Source: Christensenella massiliensis
Lineage (GTDB): Bacteria > Bacillota > Clostridia > Christensenellales > Christensenellaceae
Length of the DNA: 64,000 nt
Reading direction: 5' to 3'
Assembly: GCA_900155415.1 (NCBI GenBank)
Contig: LT700187.1
Span: 1-64,000, forward strand
Shown one piece after another: positions 58,993 through 64,000 of the stretch. The notes below the pieces were generated by a model. That model was not told where the DNA came from. It worked only from the letters and a program-made list of their open reading frames with translations, and did no database searches. The translations under genes and the position numbers were made by a program. Within the stretch, counting starts at the first letter, position 1. Every line of letters starts with the position of its first letter.

Positions 58993-60426
58993 ATGTGGAA
59001 CGAAATAAAAACAGAGCTGGGAAAGCCGGCGTCGCTCACCGCCGTCCTAATGATGGCTCTTTTCACTTTTGTGTTTCTGGGTACGGAATATTTATATGTC
59101 AATATGGTTTCCCTTTCGGCTGGGCCGTCGGTATCAGTTAACGCACAGAATTATGTGTTGGGGATCAGCGTCGGCGGTTTTTTTGCATATCCTCTGCTCG
59201 ACCGGCTGATTAAAAAACAGTACAGAACTGGTTTTCTGTTCATCGCGTCTTTGATTGCAGTTTCCTGCATCTTTGTGATCCAGCAGCACATCTCATACCT
59301 TGCGACGTTGATCTCGGGAAGTATGCTGTTCCTTCTGTTCGGCATATTCAGCGGCAAAGTATACGATATGTCCGCCCGTGCGCTTGGAGAAAACCGCTGC
59401 CTTGCCCGGCTGGTTGGAATATCATATGCGTTCGGGATTCTGCTTCAGTTTGTGAACAACAATCTCATCAACTCAGAATTGGCAGAAGCGATTGTCCTCT
59501 CCGGTTTTTTAAGTATGCTTGTCATATTTTTTATGAGGGCGGAACGGGCACGCAGGAATTTTTCCATTCCCCATCAAAATCTGTGGCAGGAAGCAGAGGC
59601 CGCTCCAGCTCGAATAAAAGGCAGGCTTGCTGCCGGTATTCTTCTCGCCCTTTTGGTCGCGCTGATGGCGTGCGTTTTCAGTACGCTCGACAATGCGGTT
59701 ACGCTCAAGCACGCGGCAGGTACGGATATTGGCCAGTGGCCGCGGCTTCTTTTGGCGGGCAGCGGGCTTGCGGCTGGCTTTTTGTTCGACCTTAAAAACA
59801 GAAAATTTATGGTCATTATGATGTACTGCGTTATGATTATGTCCGTCATGTGCATCGTACTTCTTCGATTTGGCGCTCCATTTCTGGTCGGATTATTTGT
59901 GTTTTACTTGTCTTCCGGTTTCTTCGTCGTCTTCTTTACTTCCAGTTTTATGGAGCTTTCCCGGTATATGCGGTTCCCGGCTCTATGGGCGGGTATGGGT
60001 CGTACGGCAAACAATATCTGCGCCGTTCTGATCACAAACCTTTCGGTTTCCCTGTTGGTTTCCGGTCATGGTTTTACGGCGATCATCGCCGCGCTCGTGT
60101 TGTTCGTAGCAGTCAGTATTGTGATGGTCGCCTATATGAATCGTTGGAGCAATATCGTAAAAGCAACGGCAGCGGACAGCTTCGAAACAGGCGGTCAGAA
60201 AAAATGTGCGGAAAAATTTATGGAAGCCTTTTTGCTGACGCCGCGGGAATATGAAGTATTTGAACGGCTGATTTCCACCGAAGAAAGCGTACAGGAAATG
60301 GCGGATGCTCTTTATATGTCCCGCCGCACATTGCAGCGGTATATTTCATTGATTTACGAAAAAACGGGAACAAAATCCCGTCTCGGCTTGTATCGGCTTT
60401 ATATCGAATTTTCCGGAAAGCCGTAG
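58993..60426 (+). CDS. Membrane-bound LuxR-type regulator
   Basis: 477 residues: about 12 membrane helices in an MFS-like arrangement (about 15-400) followed by a cytosolic LuxR-type helix-turn-helix (about 410-470; TPREYEVFERLISTEESVQE, MADALYMSRRTLQRYI, EKTGTKSRLGLY). A membrane sensor acting directly on DNA, a layout common in Actinobacteria and some Clostridia. AAGGA eight bases before the ATG. Divergent from the phosphosignalling operon with 247 bp between, so it may regulate it (inference). Confidence 0.85.
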   Translation: MWNEIKTELGKPASLTAVLMMALFTFVFLGTEYLYVNMVSLSAGPSVSVNAQNYVLGISVGGFFAYPLLDRLIKKQYRTGFLFIASLIAVSCIFVIQQHISYLATLISGSMLFLLFGIFSGKVYDMSARALGENRCLARLVGISYAFGILLQFVNNNLINSELAEAIVLSGFLSMLVIFFMRAERARRNFSIPHQNLWQEAEAAPARIKGRLAAGILLALLVALMACVFSTLDNAVTLKHAAGTDIGQWPRLLLAGSGLAAGFLFDLKNRKFMVIMMYCVMIMSVMCIVLLRFGAPFLVGLFVFYLSSGFFVVFFTSSFMELSRYMRFPALWAGMGRTANNICAVLITNLSVSLLVSGHGFTAIIAALVLFVAVSIVMVAYMNRWSNIVKATAADSFETGGQKKCAEKFMEAFLLTPREYEVFERLISTEESVQEMADALYMSRRTLQRYISLIYEKTGTKSRLGLYRLYIEFSGKP

Positions 60427-60524
60427 AGCCGCAGAACGCCCTGTTTCTAAAATACTGTTATCCGCGATTCTCTTTGAGCGGATACGGTTTCACATAGAAA
60501 AAAGATATACGAGAGGTGATTATA

Positions 60525-60953
60525 ATGAATCAAAAATCTTCAACCGGAATGGAAGCAAACCTTTTTGCAATGTTAGTTTACATTATTTCCATCATTCTCA
60601 TATTCATTCCGTATGTATGCTTTGTTTCGTGGCTTTTTCCGTTGCTCGTCGTGATATTGATCGAGAAACAAAGCGTATTTGTCAAACGCCATGCGGCTCA
60701 GATTATGGCAATTTGCATCGTTTCTGCGGCGATACAAATCATATTCGAGATTATTGCGTTTGCTATCGCTTCCACCAACCCGTTCAGCGCGTTTTCAGGC
60801 ATTTCATTTCTCAGTGTGCTCAGCATCATCATCCAGCTTCTTCTGGTGGTGCTCGGTGTATATGGAGCGGTTAAGGCATATAGAAACGAAGATTATTCCG
60901 CGCCTATTATTGGAATATTAGGCGACAGCATTGGTAATGGGCTGATTAAATAA
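60525..60953 (+). CDS. DUF4870 membrane protein
   Basis: 142 residues with the Tic20-like fold of DUF4870: short N-terminus (TGMEANLFAMLVYIISII), IFIPYVCFVSWLFPLLV, the FVKRHAAQIMAI loop with conserved His, and two more helices. Function unknown. AGAGGTG stands before the ATG at 60525. Confidence 0.85.
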   Translation: MNQKSSTGMEANLFAMLVYIISIILIFIPYVCFVSWLFPLLVVILIEKQSVFVKRHAAQIMAICIVSAAIQIIFEIIAFAIASTNPFSAFSGISFLSVLSIIIQLLLVVLGVYGAVKAYRNEDYSAPIIGILGDSIGNGLIK

Positions 60954-61005
60954 AAAAATGCCTGTCGCGGAATTCAGATTATACTGCTGCGCTTTTGTCT
61001 GAAAA

Positions 61006-61042
61006 TAAGCGCCCTGCGGTTTTTCTTTCCGCAGGGCGCTTA
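61006..61042 (-). terminator. Terminator of the lost surface-protein gene
   Basis: 14-bp perfect stem TAAGCGCCCTGCGG (61006-61019) with its complement (61029-61042); on the reverse strand TTTTC follows. It lies directly after the surface-protein tail at 61054. Confidence 0.85.
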
Positions 61043-61053
61043 ACTTTCAAGGG

Positions 61054-61164
61054 TTATGCATGCTCTTTTTTCTTCCGGCTGCAAAAAAATGTTCCGGCCA
61101 GAACAGCGCCTGCCGCTGACAGAAGGATAAGCCACACATCGAACGAGCTGGCGTCGCCTGTCTT
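61054..61164 (-). pseudogene. C-terminal remnant of an LPXTG-type surface protein
   Basis: Reverse-strand reading KTGDASSFDVWLILLSAA, a further hydrophobic stretch, then CSRKKKEHA and stop: the classic sortase tail (KTGD, membrane helix, basic end). The sequence upstream is not the rest of the gene; it changes exactly before KTGD into a LuxR-type gene fragment on the other strand. The terminator of the lost gene is still present. Confidence 0.8.
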
Positions 61165-61753
61165 GTGTATCGTACTTCTAAAATTTGGCGTTCCATTCCT
61201 GGGGGGATTGTTCATATTTTACCTATCTTCTGGATTTTTCGTCATCTTTCTTACCGCCAGTTTTATGGAACTTTCCCGTTATATGCGGATTCCGGCTCTG
61301 TGGGCAGGTATGGACCGCACGGCAAACAATATCAGCGCCGTTTTGATTACCAACGTTTCGGTTACGTTGCTGGTTTCCGGCGATGGTCTTACAGCGATCA
61401 TTGCCGCGTTGGTTTTATTTGGTGCGGTCAGCGTTGTAATGGCTGCCTATAGAAATCGAATGAACGGTATTATAAAAAACACGTCGGCGGGCAGGGGCCG
61501 GAATGAAGATCAAGAGGAACGCTCTCAAAAATTTGTAGAAGCCTTTTCGATGACGCCGAGAGAGCATGAAGTGTTTGAGCGGCTGATTTCCACCGAAGAG
61601 AGCGTGCAGGAAATGGCGGATGCGCTTTATATGTCCCGCCGCACATTACAGCGATACATTGCCTCAATTTATGAAAAAACCGGAACAAAGTCCCGCCTTG
61701 GCCTATATAGGTTTTATGTCGAATATTCAGACAAATCACATATCAACGGATGA
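61164..61753 (+). pseudogene. Truncated second copy of the LuxR-type membrane regulator
   Basis: About 195 codons corresponding to the last 190 residues of the regulator at 58993, very similar throughout (from CIVLLKFGVPFLGG through TPREHEVFERLISTEESVQE to EKTGTKSRLGLYRFY). The first ~280 residues are absent; the open frame that continues upstream to an ATG at 60995 is merely the opposite strand of the surface-protein tail. The helix-turn-helix is intact, so a short product could still bind DNA. Confidence 0.8.
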
Positions 61754-61853
61754 GACCTCTCTCTTGTACTAAAGTGTAGTTATTATATATTCAGAGACAG
61801 CTTTGACGGACGGAAGCACCAAATAGAGCGGAGAATATTTATCGGCAAGCAGG

Positions 61854-61873
61854 GCGAGTGTATATACACTCGC
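61854..61873. terminator. 20-bp perfect palindrome with T-run
   Basis: GCGAGTGTAT then ATACACTCGC, extended outside by CAAGCA and TGCTTG, followed on the forward strand by GGTTTTTTG. A terminator for forward transcripts or a structured element such as part of oriT. Region 61754-61971 otherwise contains a TTGGGG/CCCCAA hairpin (61887-61902), hairpin copy C and no gene. Confidence 0.65.
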
Positions 61874-61910
61874 GGTTTTTTGCTTGTTGGGGCCATCCCC
61901 AAACCCCTGC

Positions 61911-61935
61911 GCTTCGGGCCATGTTGGCCCGGAGC
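61911..61935. repeat. Element hairpin, copy C
   Basis: GCTTCGGGCCA (61911-61921), TGT, TGGCCCGGAGC (61925-61935), 11-bp stem with one G-U. Confidence 0.75.
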
Positions 61936-61971
61936 GTGGCGGCGCGCCGCGCCTTATTTTGCGTCCTTTCG

Positions 61972-63384
61972 CTATCGCTCAATTTCCTTGTTTTTCTCCC
62001 TGTCCGCTATGCCGAGTAGGCAGTCTATGTTCGCCTTTACCGTAACGGCTTCCCGCATTTTTTTCTGCGCGGCGCGGTATTCCGCATAGCCGGATTTTTT
62101 CTTTGACGCAAGTCTGCGCCATTCCGCTTTGAGCGCATCCATCTTCGGCAGCTTCGCGCCACAAAGAAGCTCCCGCATGGAAGCCTGCGCCGCCCGGTAA
62201 ACGGCAAGCTCCGCTTCGTGCTCCGCAAGATATTTTCGGCTATATTTTTTCGCCTTGTATTCCTCAAATACAGGCCGCGTCTTTGCATAATCCACGATTG
62301 CTTTTTTGAGAGCAGCGTTGCGTTTCATGCCAGCCTCGACCTGTTTCAGCCTGCCTGCGGCGGCATGGAAATTGTCCGTCGCTTCCCATGCTTTTGCCTC
62401 TAAATCCTCGTAGGAAAACAGGTTGTTTTCCTGTAAATATTGGACGGCAGCCGCCATCTGCTTTAAGTTAAAAACCTTTGCCCACCGTTCATAGCCGGGG
62501 CCTTTCCCAGCTTTCAGACGCTCCTGTATGTCGATCACAAGGCTCATTTTCCTCCGGGGCGGCGCGTTGCCGGAACCCGTGGCGCGGCCCCCTATGGCGG
62601 CCCGTATCTCATCTTCACCATAGCCCTTTCCAAGCGTGGAAGCGCGCAGGCGGGTAAAACGTTCCTGTCCCTCCGTGCGGAACGAAATCGCACCGCCGCG
62701 TCCGCGTTTCACCTCCCATCCGGCCTCTTGCATAGCCTGCAAAAACGCTTCAAAACTTTGGGGGATATTAGCAATGCAGGCGTCGATCTGCGCTTTGAGC
62801 CGTTCCTTAAATCCCGGTTTCCTGTTTGCGCCCAGCCATTCGCCGTAGTGTCTGTATTTCCCTTTGCTTTTCAGCTTCGGGTGGGCAATATATGACAGGC
62901 GGTTCTCGATACATATCCGATCGGACAGCCGCCGGAGGGCCCGCGCTGAACCGAGGAAATCCCGAAATTTCCGTGTGCAGTCAAGCGTAGTGGAATTGTA
63001 ATAGATGTGGATATGCGGGTGCGGGCGGTCTATATGCGACGCGACGAAAAAGGCGTGCTTTCCTTTCGTCCAGCGCATAGCAAGCTCGTACCCGATCTTG
63101 AGCGCACCTTCCGCATCGGTCTCGCCGGGCAGAAAGGACTGGCGTATCTGGTAGCACAGCACATCCTCGTTTTTCTTCTGCTTCCGCCCGGTGATCGCGT
63201 GGTATTTTGCTTTAGAGAGTACAAATTCCCGGTAAGCGGTTTTTGCGTCGCACTCGTAGGACAAGACAAGATCGCCGTCATTCGTTTTCAAAGGATTCTG
63301 CCCGTAATCAAAACGGTCTTTCATAGTTTGCCCGACGGTCGATCCTTTGGCGATGTGATGAGTGATAAGGCGCGTCGTTGCCAT
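61972..63384 (-). CDS. Relaxase (MobP-type) of a mobilizable element
   Basis: 470 residues. Nicks DNA at oriT and pilots it during conjugation. N-terminal relaxase domain with the metal triad motif in HIDRPHPHIHIYYNS and a conserved-looking YHAITGRKQKK block; the C-terminal half is helical and basic, ending EKNKEIER. Like relaxases of Tn1549-type and smaller clostridial elements. No coupling protein or secretion genes are in the window. GGAGGGATC stands before the ATG. Confidence 0.92.
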   Translation of the reverse strand: MATTRLITHHIAKGSTVGQTMKDRFDYGQNPLKTNDGDLVLSYECDAKTAYREFVLSKAKYHAITGRKQKKNEDVLCYQIRQSFLPGETDAEGALKIGYELAMRWTKGKHAFFVASHIDRPHPHIHIYYNSTTLDCTRKFRDFLGSARALRRLSDRICIENRLSYIAHPKLKSKGKYRHYGEWLGANRKPGFKERLKAQIDACIANIPQSFEAFLQAMQEAGWEVKRGRGGAISFRTEGQERFTRLRASTLGKGYGEDEIRAAIGGRATGSGNAPPRRKMSLVIDIQERLKAGKGPGYERWAKVFNLKQMAAAVQYLQENNLFSYEDLEAKAWEATDNFHAAAGRLKQVEAGMKRNAALKKAIVDYAKTRPVFEEYKAKKYSRKYLAEHEAELAVYRAAQASMRELLCGAKLPKMDALKAEWRRLASKKKSGYAEYRAAQKKMREAVTVKANIDCLLGIADREKNKEIER

Positions 63385-63405
63385 GAAATGATCCCTCCTT
63401 TATGC

Positions 63406-63426
63406 TTCGGGCCAACTTGGCCCGAA
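63406..63426. repeat. Element hairpin, copy D
   Basis: TTCGGGCCA (63406-63414), ACT, TGGCCCGAA (63418-63426): perfect 9-bp stem just upstream of the relaxase gene. Confidence 0.78.
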
Positions 63427-63438
63427 ATTAGTTAAATC

Positions 63439-63467
63439 TTGTTGATCTTTGAAAAACAAGATATAAT
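63439..63467 (+). promoter_or_regulatory. Promoter of the TIR/SEFIR gene
   Basis: TTGTTG (63439-63444), 17-bp spacer, TATAAT (63462-63467). CTTGTT and AACAAG form a small dyad around the spacer. Confidence 0.75.
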
Positions 63468-63510
63468 CATCATATAGAAACCATTATGAAATGAAAGGCT
63501 AATGGGATTT

Positions 63511-64000
63511 ATGGAAGATAAAATACCAAAAATTTTCATATCATACTCTTGGGTTGTATCTGAACGAGTGCTTGAGCTTGCGGAACGGCTTGTTGCAAAC
63601 GGAGTTGACGTTGTTTTAGATAAATGGGACTTAAAAGAAGGACAGGATAAATACGCATTTATGGAGCAATGTGTTGTCAACACTGGAATAGATAAAGTGC
63701 TGCTTATTTGTGATAAATCATATTGCGATAAAGCCAATTCGCGTGCGGGTGGGGTTGGGGACGAAACAGTAATAATTTCGCCTGAAATCTATAATCAAGT
63801 AAATCAAGAAAAATTTTTGCCGATTATTTTTGAAGTAGATGAATATAACAAGCCCTATATACCAGCTTATATAAAATCACGTATATATTTTGATTTATCA
63901 ACAAAGGATGATCAATACGAAGTTGAATACGAAAAACTGCTTAGGAATATATATAATAAACCTTTATACAAAAAGCCCGCATTGGGTAAGAAACCAGATT
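63511..64000 (+). CDS. TIR/SEFIR-domain protein, cut by the window edge
   Basis: 163 codons visible with no stop before the edge. The start MEDKIPKIFISYSW, then DVVLDKWDLKEGQDKYAFME, LLICDKSYCDKANSRAGGVG and EKFLPIIFEVDE are the box 1 to box 3 pattern of bacterial SEFIR/TIR proteins, many of which are NAD-cleaving or oligomerising parts of phage-defence systems. The effector part would lie downstream. The gene is clearly more AT-rich than its neighbours, suggesting recent acquisition. An in-frame ATG at 63502 is an alternative start. Confidence 0.8.
   Translation, partial: MEDKIPKIFISYSWVVSERVLELAERLVANGVDVVLDKWDLKEGQDKYAFMEQCVVNTGIDKVLLICDKSYCDKANSRAGGVGDETVIISPEIYNQVNQEKFLPIIFEVDEYNKPYIPAYIKSRIYFDLSTKDDQYEVEYEKLLRNIYNKPLYKKPALGKKPD

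Noticed and set aside
60995-61163. The N-terminal 56 codons of the open frame leading into the second regulator copy
   Set aside because: This stretch is the reverse complement of the sortase tail and its terminator, so it is not a genuine N-terminus.

Overview
The window is a chromosomal segment of an anaerobic Clostridia-type Firmicute of moderate GC. Evidence: a Firmicutes-type rRNA operon, T-box control of trpBA, type III glutamine synthetase, reverse rubrerythrin, a monomeric [FeFe] hydrogenase and Gram-positive mobile-element genes. The 16S sequence reads to me like Christensenellaceae (Christensenella/Catabacter), but that is recall, not a database result.

Layout. 1-5300: reverse-strand rRNA operon 16S, tRNA-Ala, tRNA-Ile, 23S, with a perfect promoter and RNase III-type stalks; the 23S carries an extra ~100-nt arm in helix 45. 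5.4-24 kb: housekeeping and stress genes (SPL-like radical SAM, WYL regulator, mnmA, secreted metallo-beta-lactamase-fold protein, exonuclease III, reverse rubrerythrin, aldehyde dehydrogenase, OmpR/histidine kinase pair, DUF4349 lipoprotein, minimal osmolyte ABC transporter, [FeFe] hydrogenase). 24-35.5 kb: nitrogen assimilation. A reverse-strand operon (split glutamate synthase gltB1, gltB2, ferredoxin, FAD reductase, gltB3, ANTAR regulator, pyrG) diverges from glnN and an Amt-PII fusion across an AT-rich region with matched inverted repeats. 35.6-44.5 kb: PdaA-like deacetylase, T-box-trpBA, ProXp-type editing enzyme, CpXC protein, a pfkB-araB-araD sugar operon, a DUF1648 membrane protein and tRNA-Pro.

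44.6 kb to the right edge looks like an integrative/mobilizable element or a composite of one. A large serine recombinase, a small element protein and a sigma-like factor lie on the left; a MobP-type relaxase and an AT-rich TIR/SEFIR gene cut by the edge lie on the right. Four variants of one GGGCCA/TGGCCC hairpin occur only beside these mobile genes, on both sides of the cargo.

The cargo (47.5-58.7 kb) is one tight 11-gene reverse-strand operon: zinc-ribbon FHA protein, membrane PP2C phosphatase, membrane trypsin-like protease with a cytosolic FHA domain, small protein, transmembrane Ser/Thr kinase, small protein, an in-frame degenerate twin of the kinase (only an N-lobe, catalytic Lys and glycine loop lost, sensor domain kept), lipoprotein, DUF2207 protein, Cys-rich membrane protein and a radical SAM enzyme. 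It has writer, eraser, readers and possible extracytoplasmic sensors of phosphothreonine but no type VII secretion ATPase in view. This is the best candidate for an undescribed system here. Beside it are a membrane LuxR-type regulator, a DUF4870 protein and a rearrangement scar where the tail of an LPXTG-type surface protein is fused to a truncated second copy of the regulator.
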